A stretch of 64,000 nucleotides of DNA from Volvariella volvacea V23 (GCA_000349905.1 KB722769.1:258767-322766), one strand, 5' to 3'; counted from the stretch's first letter, positions 38,208 to 50,042 are shown. Made by a program: numbers and translations. The notes: generated by a model from the sequence alone, not told the origin.

Positions 38208-41200
38208 TCAATAAATCGGGAAATCCGGGGGCGCACCCGGCAAAGCATCCTCACACCCCAACCACTCCAGCCACTCCGCCAAATGATAAAGCACCCTCCG
38301 CCTCGGCCACTGCTCAACCTCATAATTCACCATCGGGCCGTGCCCGCCGTGTCCATGGTGCCCATGTCCGCTCCCCCCAACGCCGACGCCCACGACCGCA
38401 CCGGGCCCGCTGAGCGTCACGCCTGGCACGCCCGTCCCGCCAGCGAGGGAACCAGCATTACCTCCCCCGCCACCCCCTCCACCACCACCGCCACCGCCGC
38501 CACCGCTGCCGCCGTGGTTGTGGGAGTGCCCGTGGTTATGGCTGTGGCTGTGGTTATGCCCGTGTCCACCGCCGCTCACGCTCCCGCCGACGCTGGAGCT
38601 CAGGACCGTGTGCGAGAGGCTGCGAGCGAGGCCCAGAGCGTCCCCGTTCGCGGATTTACGCTTGATGCTAAAGTAGTTGGACCCGATGCGCACGACGCGG
38701 GCTTGCGGGAACCCGGTGTCGACGATGGTCGACACGCTCCGGATCGGGCAGTCTAAAAGCCCAATGTATCTCAGCCCAGACGGAATCCCCGCCTTCAATT
38801 GCTACACACACAAAACTCAGCAAGCCATCCCAACTCGGTCAAGGAGAACAAAGCTTACAGTCAAAAACGGAATCATATCCCTCCCGCCCAACGACGCACA
38901 ATCGAGCGTCAACGCCCTCACCTCCCGCGGGACCAACCACGCCGCCAACCCGGGCGCCAGATCCTTCGGGTACGTCATCGTCAGGCCCCTCAGGCCCTCC
39001 AACGAGGGCAGCACGCCCCACACGCTCGCATCAAACCCGACCGCGCGCTGGATGCTCTCGTCGTACGAGATCAGGCTCAGCGTACGCAGCGACTTGCGCC
39101 CGCGCAGAAACTCGGACAGCGCGGGGAAGAGGTCCCGGTCGACCGTGCGCCGCCCGAGCGCGTGCACGGTGAAGGAGAAGTGGCGGAGGAAGGGGAGGAT
39201 CTGGGACGGGCTCGACGCGTGGTGTGCGTAGGCGAGCGCGTGGGAGTGGGAATGCGCGTGCAGCGCGGGTGGGGGTGGGGAGAGAAGGGATCGGAATTGG
39301 GATGAGGCCATGCATTCGATCGCACAGCAGAGGGAGAGGGACTCTAGTTGTCTGCCATTGGCAAAGATCTCGGTGAGCGCTTGCGAGTTGAGGGGGAAGT
39401 GGCCGGTGAAGTTGATGTGGGTGAGGTTTCGTATCGAGATGGCTTCGGTCGGGAACGACCATGTTGGGTTGTCGAGCGTGAGGGTGCGTAGTGTAGGGCG
39501 GTTTTGGAGGAGGAATGAGACGGTGGGCGTGGGTGATCCTGCGGTCGTTACGTATGCAAAGTGGGCTAGATGGCGCAGGTCCAGGCAGCCTAGATCTGCA
39601 GGACCATCAGGAGAACTAAAAGACAAAAAAAACGATGAGGATTGGCATCAAAATTCAATATTCTCGGTACATACTGGATCGACAACCCTCGCAGTCGCGT
39701 ACTGGACTGCTGCAAAACTCGTAGCACGGGCCCAATCCCCTCGCTACAAGCCGAAATATGAACATTTTTGAGGTTAATCAACTTTGGTAACGCATTCGTC
39801 AACATCCCTGTTCCCGCACAAGATTTTTACAATTCATCATTTCATCACATTTCCCGTCCCATCCATCGATCATCGCGGAGCAAGTACAAGAATACGCAAA
39901 AGAGGGGCCCGATCGAACACAGTGTGAGAACCTCGACGCCTATTAAAAGTCTGGAACGCATATACGCACCGGTCTGGAATGCCAAGGACCCATCCTTGTC
40001 CCTTCTGGGCGCATAGATCCTCAGCGTCCTAACCGCACTCGCAAACACCGGATCGGTAATTATCCTCGTCAAAATGTCCGCCGTCCTCTGCGCGTGTCGT
40101 GCGTCGCTCTCTTTAGCCCCAGGCGGTGATCCGTGCGGGGTCCATGTGTCTAGCTCCTCGTCGTACTCGATGGGCCCGCAAAAGTGCAGGTCGAGCTCGC
40201 GGAAGAGGAGTTGGCTTGCGACGCGGGAGACGGCGTGGGGGACGAAGAGGAGCGCTTTGAGGTCTCGGCGGGGCAGGAAGAGGGCGATTTCGCGCCATAT
40301 TTCGATTGAGAAGCGGCCTCGTGTCTGAGGGAGTGGGGCAAGTAACTATAAGGTAAAAGGGGGAGAAGGCGTCAGCAACGGGAGCTAATATAAGTACGAG
40401 GATGGTGGCTACGGATCCATGGGAACGAGGATGAATGGTGTACACGGACCTTTTCGACGGTCACAGAACGCTGATGTAACATTGCTGTAGCTTCTGGGTT
40501 GTCTGGTTCGGCGGCCAATGCAGCCTGGAGATCTGGCTCCGCGGGTGGTTCCGTCGTCGGTTCGGGATCAAGTTGAGGCGATTCATGTGGGGTAGATACG
40601 GTTGACGACGACAGCGGAGGTGAAGCCATAATTTGCAAGGACACGAAAAGAGTAAGTTCCCCGTGATAAATGTTGGGATCAACGTGCAATGCCAGGAGAT
40701 GAGAAGGGAGGAATGGAATAGTCCAAAATCAGTCGACTTGATCAAGAAAAAATAGAGAGCGAGAATCGGAGAGAGAAAAAAGGCTGGAGGGAGCAGAAAT
40801 TTCGGAAGAACTATGAACAGCGGAGGGAGGGTAATCACCTTCGTGTGCGCCATGTAGAGATCCAGCTGAGAGTCTGGCCCGGGCTCTCAAGATTCGAGCC
40901 TTTGCGGTGTTTTCCGGTGAAAGTGTGGCGATCTGAAGACATGATTGGATTGCATTTTCAATGACCGTTCTAGAGCGACTATAAAACAAGCGTTTTAGTG
41001 TGTGTGCGGTTGGTCAGTTTCACGTTTTTGCCGCTTCCGGAGATGAAAAACGGAATGGAACCAAAAGTGGCGGTAGAATGGGATTGGGAGCACGTAGTTT
41101 GAGAGTAAAAGAAGGACGAGAAAGGAAGGATGATCCCGTACCCTTCGTACTGCATGTTTTTCATTGCATAGAGGAGCAGGTCGACCTTTTGATTGTCGGA

Positions 41201-41260
41201 GAGACAAGACGCCACATCACGGATACTCGCATCTAGGATTTTGGGATTGAAGACATCCAT
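38208..41260 (-). CDS. TPR/F-box protein with leucine-rich repeats and a His/Gly-rich insert
   Basis: Eight exons, 740 aa: 41260-41142, 40978-40839, 40532-40450, 40345-39970, 39939-39919, 39807-39675, 39615-38859, 38801-38208. Exons 1-3 give helical pairs typical of TPR (VIENAIQSCLQIATLSPENTAKARILRARARLSAG, then DLQAALAAEPDNPEATAML); exon 4 carries an F-box (RFSIEIWREIALFLPRRDLKALLFV, about 125-160). LRR-like segments follow (LPKLINLKNVHI, LQNRPTLRTLTL, GRQLESLSLC, LRGLTMTYP). At about 620-660 lies a His/Gly tract (HGHNHSHSHNHGHSHNH followed by about 15 Gly), with another His/Gly patch after it. Likely an SCF adaptor. Intron 2 is long (306 nt) and contains an in-frame ATG at 40629 that could start a shorter form. 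Exon 5 is 21 nt and its donor is the least certain. Confidence 0.75.
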
Positions 41261-43179
41261 GGTGGATGCTCACTGTCGCAAGGACAAAAAGAACAGGCAG
41301 AGGGCAGCAAAGCTGGCGTGGAGTGGGGAAAAGGACCGGAACGAGCGGGGGGTTGGCGACGGATATAAGTGTTGAGGGAGGGATGAAACTGACTGTGCAG
41401 GTACACGAACAGAGCAAAAAAGTTGTTGCTCACGAAATTCCCACTGTTGTGCTTGCCAGAGAAAAACAAACGAGGAGACGAGGTCGGAGTGCCAGCAACG
41501 GTATTCAGTCCAACGTGCTCGCAAAATAAATGTGGTGCTTCCTGAGATTCATCATCGCCGGCGGGTTCAGTTTCGACACTCGCAACAGAAAATAATACTA
41601 ACCTGGAGCCTATATGGCCATATATCAGCCCAGCCGAGGTGGTGATGGAGTCCAGGTGATGTCTAGGCTCATCCACTCCCTGCCACAGTATGGCCACAAA
41701 CACGCGCAAACAGCTCATGTTGCCTATAACTCCCTCTACTCCCACCATTGCCTTCAGGTTTGCGCTTCCAACGCTGGCTTGTCCTCTGTCTACCCGTGAA
41801 TTTGCTTCCCTTGCTCTGGGACAACGCCTTTGTCCCATTCAGTTGTGTGCACCGAGCGCATGCGCTGGTGATTGCGCCGTCCGATGTTGCCCGACCCCGC
41901 CCGGGGACGTCCTGTTAGCCTATTAAGCATGGTCCAGACAGCACGAGTCCGACGGTGCTCCTGCGCTGGCCAATGTCATCACTCGCATTGGAGTGTGCAC
42001 TCCACCTCCGATGGCATCTAAACTTTAAGTAACCCTTGGCCGTTCCCGCTCACTGGCTCAGGGTGATCTCGTTTCAATTGACTCCATCCGGCCAGTCCGG
42101 CTGCAGAGTGCACAACCCATGTCTTCTGTCATCCCATTCGTGGATGGCTTCATTGCGAAGACGACCAATGACCATGAGCTGGCGTCCTCTCGACCGGAAA
42201 CACTTATTGTCGCAAGGTTTCAGTCAATGCCAACTGCGGTTGAAATGAACGCCGCCAAGGGTGAGATAAGGACTGATAGCAGGGTCACTGATATTTGGAG
42301 CCCTTCTGAGTCAGTGGTTGACAGAACCCATTCAGAGCGCGGCTTGTCTGCCACCCCAGGTGATTCACAACTCGTATCACAACACTCGTACAGACGCGTC
42401 CGAATGCGCCCAGACGGTCTACCAATGGTGACCGATAAGCAGGCGCACGGGCGCTGGTGATTTGTCGGCAACCGGATCGGTGAGAACGAATAAAAATACG
42501 TGACGTGCTCCAGGCCGACGAAGGCACGCACGAAATCACGAAAATCAGAAAGCGGGTGCTTTGTTTCGTCGACTGATGGCCGCACAGCCTTTCACACGAG
42601 AGCAGCGACGAGTGCCAGTCCCTCTGCGTCTGGCATTCCGCTTCGCTCATCCGGGTCGGACTGGTGGTCGGTGGAGCCCATTGGTCAGCCGGAAGCAATT
42701 GTTTACCGATAGATATGAAATTCCATTCGAGGATCAGGCACCGTGACAAGCGGAATCAGGCCCAAAGGGGTTACCAGCGAGAGCGAGAGACGAGAGGCGT
42801 TGGCTGTCCGTGTCACTGTGTTGTTATGTCACTGCCATGGAGGAAAAGCTTTAGGGTTACCTCGCCTTGTTTACTTCATCCCCCCACAGCGCCCAGGTCG
42901 TTAGCAACCCGTGTCCATCCATCTGTCTTTCTGCTCTCTTGCTGTCTGTTCTTTCGCACTGCTGCACTACTAGCTCTCCGATTCTCCGCAGACAGGAATA
43001 GCTCGCCCTCCCTGTCCACCTGTGAAAAAGGAAAAGAAAAACGTCAGTGACTCTGAAAGGTCCCCAAAAATCCCTTCAGCGCAGAACAAGGAACGCCGCG
43101 TTCCAGATTGTCCATCCTACCACCCTTAGAGAACCCAGCTGTCATTCATTCGTACATAAAGAACCCCAGAAAACGCAAC
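41261..43179. other. Divergent intergenic region, 1.9 kb
   Basis: Lies between the divergently transcribed F-box gene (starts 41260, -) and the Kre9/Knh1-like gene (starts 43180, +). Long open frames occur on both strands because the DNA is GC-rich, but none has a motif or a coherent continuation. A pyrimidine-rich tract near 42880-43010 is a plausible transcription start region for the plus-strand gene. Confidence 0.5.
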
Positions 43180-44079
43180 ATGCACTTTTCCAATCTGCTC
43201 GCTGCTCCTGTAGCTCTGCTCATACTTTTATGCTCGCTGGCGACACAGGCATCTGGTACGTGCAGTCCTTTTTTCTCAACCTCGTCTCTGACCCATCCCT
43301 CTATCGCCTCTCAATCGACCTTATCGGTCTTGCCATCTCCACGCGTTCTCCTTTCAACCATCCACCGTTCACCATTCACCAAAACCTCGTGACTGGGCTT
43401 CTCCTATAACCCCATTATCCACACCCAATCAATCTCTGTCATGCCGCTGGGCCCGCCACGCAGGATACGGCTACTTCCTCGTCGGAGAACCACACGAAAA
43501 CACAGAATGGTCCAACGGCCGCGCCAACCTCGTAACATGGAGAAAAGGTGTACTCGACAACATACCCGGCTTTGACATCGAGCTCGCAAGACTAAGCCAT
43601 AGAGGCTTGATCTACGTAGCCAGAAACGGTACGCCCCCCTCCCTCTCCCTCCCGCCCCGTCCTCACCACCTCCCTTTTCTCTCCCACCCACAGTCCCAGA
43701 AACCTCCTCCTCGCTCAACATCGAGCTCATCGACGTCCCGCCCGGCGACGACTACTTCATGATGATCCTTAACGCCACACACGGCATCATGTACAGCACC
43801 TCCCCGCGCTTCACCATCCTCCCCGCCTCCGCGACGCCCACCAACGGCCCGCAGCTCCCGCCGGACCCGAACGCGCCCACCGTCACCGTCAGCGGCTCGC
43901 CCAACCCGACGCAGCACTTCCACACCACGTACCCGCCCATCGCGTGGCCCGAGACGAACGGCGCGTTGCCCGGCGTGGCGGGGAGGTATGGCTGGACGGA
44001 GGAGGTGAGGATGAGGGTGTGGAGTATGGTCGGGCTCATGGTGGTTGGTGTGTTGAGCGCCGTGTGGACGATTTGTTGA
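43180..44079 (+). CDS. Secreted Kre9/Knh1-like cell-surface protein
   Basis: Three exons, 208 aa: 43180-43255, 43464-43628, 43694-44079 (introns 208 and 65 nt). A signal peptide (LLAAPVALLILLCSLATQASG) leads into YFLVGEPHENTEWSNGRANLVTWRKGVLD, GFDIELARLSHRGLIYVARNVP and LNIELIDVPPGDDYFMMILNATHGIMYSTSPRFTI, the beta-sandwich signature of the Kre9/Knh1 N-terminal domain family, which basidiomycetes have as many Ser/Thr-rich GPI-type wall proteins. After a Pro/Thr-rich linker the protein ends in a hydrophobic segment (VWSMVGLMVVGVLSAVWTIC), either a GPI-addition signal or a TM anchor. Involvement in cell-wall beta-glucan assembly is inferred from the family name only. Confidence 0.85.
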
Positions 44080-46374
44080 TCGGCGTGGGTGCGGGGGTGT
44101 GTGTGTGCGCCAGCGGCGCTGGCATGTGTGCGTGCGTGCGTGTCTGCAGGGCGGAGGATTGATCGCTGGCTGGCTGGATGGACGGATGGATGACCTGTAT
44201 GCGCTTATTCGGATTTTCGCTTCGCTTGGTGCCGTTGCTGTGCCGCTGGGAAGGGGAGAAGGACGTTGGACGGCCTAATCTGGCCGTCTGAACGTCTACA
44301 CGTTGCGTTTTTGTTTTACGAGTCCGAGTCGCTAGGCTAGAGGTGGCCGTGCACCGTGTACCGTCTATCACGGACTGTGATTTATGGACAAGTGTACCCT
44401 TGATTTCTTTCTTTGCACTGACGGGAGGAATGATGGTTAGGGACGGGGATGGGTTGATTATAACTATACCTTTCATGGACCGACTTGGACTTTTTTCTTT
44501 TCGCTTTTTGATTCTTTAGACTCCTACGTCTTGCTTTCTTTCTGCTTTCTGCTTTTTGATTTTGATTCTGTGTTCTTGTTATTCGATATATCCGTACTCT
44601 ACACACGCTACACCTGCAGCCATTCTTCACCTCGCCTTCCACATCTCCCATGTCCCATCCACCCACACCCCCATTCTCATTCCTTGTTACCTACTAATAT
44701 CTGCTCTATATAATCACCACCAAACTCAAATACCAAAACTCAAATACAAGCTTCGCGATCGATGATCTTATCGATCCCCTTCGACCTTGCCCGTTCAAGC
44801 TTTTTCCATCTACCTCTTCTTCTTATCCTTCGTACCCCAGATGTTATACCCCCTTCCCGCTCTCCTTCCGATATGGTACCAAGCCAGGATGCGAATGATA
44901 GATACCAAATCGACTCACCGCTCACCCTTCCCCGACATTCCCTAGCTACGATAAAATCATATAACATATATACATACATACACGTAGGATGGTACCGATA
45001 TTTGCTGTACATATTGAACGACATACCCCACAATCGATAGTAACATCGCGTTGTACATCGAGCCGTTGAAGGTGAAATCCAGTGAGCGACTGTAACCTTG
45101 TGCAGATCGTGGCTGTGCCTAATATGGAAACTCAATTACGAAATCTGGACTAAGCGCCGACTTGACTGCTAGCCCTCGACGATGCAAATTTTCTGAGGTG
45201 CTTGCTCACTCCAGATTGCCCCGGAACATGAATTCCGCCTGTTCGTCTGCCCACCCGCCCGCACCGGGTCGGACTGGACTTTGTAATATGCGCATTCTTC
45301 AATTATTCCTGTAAACTACTGTAATGCGTCATTGGGACATCGCGAACAAAGTCACACAGGTTTTTCTATGCTCGATAATTATCGAGACTTTTGGCACTCT
45401 GTTTATTCATCTTATGCTGGCACTAGACAAAAGTTATAAGTAATATTGGAGCAAGTGGTCATGGTATGACTTTACGTATACAGACGGATCGTTCTGGTTG
45501 TGTTGCAGATATCAGGAAAGGCGGGGTGGTAGAAGCGTTGTCCCTCTGGACTGGTGACGAATCCGATAGCTTATACAGCAAGGCAATTGTAAACTATGCC
45601 AACTCAAATTCCGCAGCGAACATCACGACACTTTGCGAGCCATGTGGCAATAGAATTGAGGGAATTGCGAGTTTCTTGAAGAGCGGAAACGAGTCCGCCA
45701 TAGGAACGAGAATGGGACGACACCGGAGCGGCTTCAGGAATGTACGCGCCCAGAATTCAACAAGAACGAATGCGGGGTACATATATGTGCAGTAGAAATA
45801 CGTGTACATTTATATCTGCACGACTATGGGCATGATCCATTCAGGAAGGCGGGCGTTGTGAATGTCGTGAGTATGTCATAGTCTGATCGGAAAGTTGAGC
45901 GGATGGATGGACAAACAGAATTTCCATTTCCTTGACGCCCTCGCTCACTCTCGCACTCTCTATGGTATTATGCAATAATATCAGAAAGTGTGCAAAAGTG
46001 CGCAAGGACGAAATGCGAAAAGAAAAGGTTTGATTCTAACCCGATGACCTTGGATGAGGGATTTTGAGGCGTCGTCTGTACAGAAGGCTAGCTCGTAGTG
46101 GTCTGTGGGCAGTGCTTGACACTCGTTGAGTGGTCACTTGCCCACCAACAGTGGAAATGAGCAGTGATCATGGTAAGATCGATGAGAGTTGGGAACAGAC
46201 AGGGGGTCCATCTGTCTAAACATAGCAACTCGATCCCACGGCTTCTCTTCCGGGAAATTCCGGGTTCCAATCCCGCATCGGCTTTTACACAACAAACTGC
46301 ACTGAAAAACTTGTGTGCTCTCCAGCCTCCAAATTCCTTTTTTTCGCGTACAACGACAAAAAACCACAACGGTC
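44080..46374. other. Intergenic region, 2.3 kb, with simple repeats
   Basis: No supported gene. Contains GTGTGTG/TGCGTGCG and GGCTGGCTGGATGGACGGATGGATG microsatellite-like runs at about 44095-44190, a pyrimidine- and T-rich stretch at 44480-44640 and a perfect palindrome noted separately. A 109-codon open frame at 45466-45795 has no recognisable motif and no sign of being coding. Confidence 0.5.
45371..45386. repeat. 16-bp perfect palindrome
   Basis: CTCGATAATTATCGAG is its own reverse complement. It could be a site for a dimeric regulator or chance; it is nearly 1 kb upstream of QCR6. Confidence 0.4.
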
Positions 46375-47624
46375 ATGAGCTCAAGCATCACATCGTTTTT
46401 CTCCTCGTTCTTGTCGACTGCTCACGCAGACGCTGAGCCTGCCGCCGCAAAGGCGGAGGAGCCTGTTGAGGAGGTCGCAGCTGAGGCTGAAGCTGAGGAG
46501 GAGGCTGAGGAACCTGAAGATGTAAGCCCTCGTTTTTCTTTTTTGATTGTGGTTCTGGCGTTTGGGTGGGTTGGCGTTGGGAATGCTTGCGACTTAGGCT
46601 CTCCGTATCCTTCCGGTCGACCAGTCGGTGCAAGGTTGGCTCAATGCAGATGTATATGTGGGTTGCATACCACACGCCCATTTTGTGTGCTAGGGGGAGG
46701 AAGTTTTCTCTGTTCGCGTTTCTGTTCTTTTCTCTGCTCTATTGTCCTTCATGCGCACGTACTGACCAATGGTTACGCTTTATATTCTCTTCAACTCCTG
46801 TTCAACCCCTGACTCTGCTTTGCTGGTACAATTACCGTACAACTCCGGGGCGTATTCTATTAAAAATGCGACACACGCTCGTCCGCATGGCTCACTCATC
46901 TGGACATCCACACTACCAAATCTCTTAACCGAACACGCTTCAAATTGGAACGTCCGCAATGATGGAAAAACGCAAATTCCGTATCACCAGCAACACCCCA
47001 TAATCCGCGAAGAGTGCAAGGAAACCAAGTGCGCAAAGTTGGCCGAGCACTTTGCACACTGCCAGGAGAAAGTCTCGTCCGGAGATGGATACAAGGGCGA
47101 GGACTGTGTTGAGGAGCTGTAAGTTTCCGTTTCCTTCTTTCTTTTTCTCTGTACTGTCTTGTGCACGCGTTTCGGGTTCGGGTGGAGGAGTGGGCGGCCC
47201 ACTTGAACCTAATATACTACTCTGCACCATTGCTGCACACTGTACCCGCTTCGTCCTTCCTTTACCTGAGCCCTTTTTCAATACTCTATCACTCGTAATT
47301 GATTGGCTGATATATATGCGTTCTCTACAGATGTGAGTACCCCGCGTATCACCTTCAAGCAACGTAAAATGTCTCTAACGATGTATCTCTTCTTCCTCTG
47401 CACCTCTTCTGGGCTATTACTTCAAACCATCTAGTCCAGTAAGTCTCCTTTCAATCTCGTTCCACCTGCTTTTCTGACGATTTACTCTTATTCTCCCCTT
47501 TATAGCATGATGCACTGCATTGATGTATGTGTTTTCTGTCACCACCACCTCTCTTCTACACGCGTGCTAATCTGCTGATCGACAGGACTGCGCTGCACCA
47601 AGACTCTTCTCCAAGCTCAAGTAA
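46375..47624 (+). CDS. QCR6: Cytochrome bc1 complex subunit 6 (hinge protein)
   Basis: Acidic hinge subunit of respiratory complex III, thought to assist cytochrome c docking in the mitochondrial intermembrane space. Six exons, 112 aa: 46375-46521, 46991-47118, 47331-47332, 47435-47438, 47506-47524, 47586-47624. The N-terminal half is almost all Glu/Ala (EEVAAEAEAEEEAEEPED), as expected. The C-terminal half has the paired cysteines of the family: REECKETKCAKLAEHFAHCQEKV, GEDCVEEL, then FHMMHCIDDCAAPRLFSKLK. To join EEL to FHMMHC, the only frame-preserving route I find uses an exon of two bases (AT, after CTCTACAG and before GTGAGT) and one of four (TCCA, after CATCTAG and before GTAAGT); together they restore the phenylalanine normally present. 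The first intron is long (469 nt). Confidence 0.88.
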
Positions 47625-47995
47625 AACCTTCTGCTCTCGGCCTCCTCGCGTAGACTTAGACCTTTGGAGGATTGGAGGGGAGGATCGCCTTGTCTGGGGC
47701 TGTGCTTTCTCGCAATCCCCACATATACTTCGAGTTTGGGATAACCAGGATTAATGAAGTGTCTTTAATAGAAAAACACGAGGGTGTGCGTGGTCTGATA
47801 TCCAACTTGAACAATGCATTTCTTCATCTCTTGTTCCTCCGTCTATGAGGTACTATGCATGGTGCAACGTACGTATGCCAGGTTGTCAAATAACGTTAAG
47901 TATCCGCCGGCCAAGAGGTCAATTGACCACCGCGTATTGTGAACAGACCGCCTCCACGATATCGCCAAGGGTTCCTACTATCTATGCAGGCGAGA

Positions 47996-48702
47996 TCACT
48001 CTGAACCCTGCGAACCCTGCACCTGCAGCTTTTGAACCTCTTTAACTCTTTCCATCACGGGCGTGTTATCCAAATACACGTCTAATCTGGATATCTTCGT
48101 TTCTGGTTCCCAATGCGTCGGTGGTGTAGTTGAGTTTGGCTCTGGGAGCAGATAATGGTCAAGTCGTGTGTGTAAGGGACGGCGAGCAAATCCCAGGGAG
48201 TACCTACCAATGTATTTATGGAATACGGCCAGTCCGGGGATGGTGATGAGTTGTTGAGTTGGGTCGTTCTTGATTTGGTAGGTTATATTGGCTGGTTGGT
48301 AGATTTTGGTGCCGGAGAGAGCTGTAGTACGCATTGTGCATCGTGGACCACAACCATTGAGTGCAGCTTTGCTACTACCCGTATCAACACGCACCAATAT
48401 CGAGAATCTCATGCTTCATCAAAGACAGACTCGCGAAAGCGCCATCAAAGACGGCTTGGATCGCGGCGTGGCCTTTGAGAACCGGGTTGTTGGCGAATTG
48501 GAGCTCGGCGTCGTGGGACCAGAAGCTGGTCAGCCAGTGTTGGGCGTTTAAACCATCACCCGCTTTGTGGAACTGGATGTGTGCGGAAAGGGAGTAAGCT
48601 TCACGTCCTATGCTAGCGGCGTACGATTTGCGCGCATACCTCTATGAGCCACGCACGAGCTTTGCGGAGAGCTTCCGAGTCGTCAGCCGCAGTAGATGAC
48701 AT
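47996..48702 (-). CDS. NTF2-like (SnoaL-like) domain protein
   Basis: Four exons, 153 aa: 48702-48640, 48572-48395, 48321-48208, 48102-47996. Acceptors were selected by frame; nearer AG sites break it. The sequence follows the small cone-shaped NTF2-like fold: a long helix (SEALRKARAWLIEFHKAGDG), then HWLTSFWSHDAELQFANNPVLKGHAAIQAVF, SLSLMKHEILDI, then strands (KIYQPANITYQI, LITIPGLAVFHKYIG, RLDVYLDNTP). These proteins include polyketide cyclases, isomerases and non-enzymatic pocket proteins; the ligand here cannot be told. A TATA box lies about 70 bases upstream. A fragment of a second copy, with its promoter, lies at 50043-50160. Confidence 0.78.
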
Positions 48703-48769
48703 GGCGGATAAGCACTAAGCGCTCGAGACTAGCGAGGTGGATTTGGGGGCAAAAGAGCGTCATGCTCCC

Positions 48770-48776
48770 ATTTATA
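48770..48776 (-). promoter_or_regulatory. TATA box of the NTF2-like gene
   Basis: On the minus strand CTGTATAAATGGG places TATAAAT 68-74 bases before the ATG at 48702. The corresponding position in the duplicated fragment reads GATATAACC, so the element is altered there. Confidence 0.5.
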
Positions 48777-49684
48777 CAGATGCCCCTCTGCCAAAAGTCC
48801 CGCGCAGTTTCGGTACCTTTCTGTGTCTTGAGCTTGGAGCTTCTCGTTATGGGGTGCAATTTCAGTGTTATTAGTAAGACTGAGAAGACGTGCTTAAGAC
48901 GCAATGCAGGATTAATACTACGATAGGGTCTGCTGATGATTTGGAGTGGTGGTATTAGTAAGACACATATATGGCTGGATTCCTGAGGGGGAGCGCAGCA
49001 TAATTGCGGTCTTCGATTTATTCCAGAGGGGAAAATGTTAACCGCTTCAGAGCCGATGAGGACGCTTTACCGGGTAGTGCCGAAGTCGGTATCTGAATTG
49101 GCTGAATCCTTTCAGCCCATCAGAGAAAAATATTTCCCAACCTACTCACGGCCTTCAAAATGTGTTGAATTCAATATCCGGATGTAAAGCTAGTTTAGGG
49201 ATAACCCATAGGTGTACGAAGCAAAAGGAAAGTTGAGCCCGAAATATTCGATTTGACAAAACCGTAAGTGGGACTTGTGGAACTCACCGCACAGATTGGT
49301 ACCCCCCGGACTGACCGCCTGGTGGTGCAAGCAGCTCGTCAAAGAGTCACTAATCGGAGGTAATCGCATCTATCAATCTCGGTGCGGTGCAATGTTGGAC
49401 TGGGAAAGAACACTTGGTTGAAAGGGACCACAAGCGTGCACTGCGAAAGTTAAGGTCAATGAGCTTGGCGTATAATAGCCAATAGCGGGCACACCATGTG
49501 TTGACTACTGTATACTGCAATCCGTGGAGAAGCGCGAGATTCAAGTCGCGCGGAGATTGAACGAGACCGAGTAATCGACGCTTACCAGCACTAGAGACTA
49601 CAATACTCAAGAGACTTGCTTGAACTCCTGGGGCTAGGACATACTCGAAGTGGGATGTTGAAAAAATGATATATGTACCATAAA
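48777..49684. other. Intergenic region
   Basis: About 0.9 kb upstream of the NTF2-like gene with no supported gene. The first 180 bases are related to 50200-50390, the promoter of the broken duplicate. Confidence 0.45.
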
Positions 49685-49830
49685 CGTGTGCCATCGGTGC
49701 GGCCGTACCACTTGGCACCTTGGGATTCAAACTCATCGCCAGGCTTTCATTAAGCATGAATCAAAGCAAATATCCTTCTTCCCATCCCTTTAAATGACTC
49801 CGGTACCGAATTCAGCTCCATTAACTTCAC
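49685..49830 (+). pseudogene. 5' relic of the kinase-like gene family
   Basis: This stretch resembles the upstream region and first codons of the kinase-like genes at 54611 and 56097. Shared elements include a CGGCC(A/G)TACCAC-type block, TTCATTAA/TTCGTTGAACG, CTTATTCCCATC-like bases and then ATG-ACTCC-GGTACCGAATTCAGC at 49794, matching their ATG-(A/G)CTCC starts. The kinase-like body does not follow. It marks either an additional, deleted member of the array or a partial duplication of its promoter. Confidence 0.6.
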
Positions 49831-50042
49831 ATATATACTTTGAGCTCTCCCCACGTCATCCTCTTGATTGGACTTGCAAGGGATGTTGCTGCGATCATTT
49901 ACCGGGCTTGTTGTGCCCATCTGTTCATTATTGGACTACATAATAACATCGTGAATTATTGCCGCTCGGGCATACATCACTGTTTTAATCCTGTGTGGCA
50001 ATGTGTGTAGTGCTTGAGTTATATGAGCGGGACGAACTACGA

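Noticed and set aside
38283..39305. Plus-strand open frames of 150-184 codons
   Set aside because: Antisense shadows of the GC-rich His/Gly and LRR exons of the F-box gene.
41233..41838. A 201-codon open frame overlapping the start of the TPR/F-box gene
   Set aside because: Same strand but no recognisable motif, and its 3' part overlaps the start of a better supported gene in another frame.
45466..45795. A 109-codon open frame starting with ATG
   Set aside because: No motif, signal peptide, splice continuation or promoter; length is not unusual by chance.
46236..46290. GGGTTCCAATCCC, resembling a tRNA T-arm
   Set aside because: The bases after it do not pair with any plausible 5' acceptor strand, and no A box or anticodon arm can be folded upstream; it also lies in the QCR6 leader.
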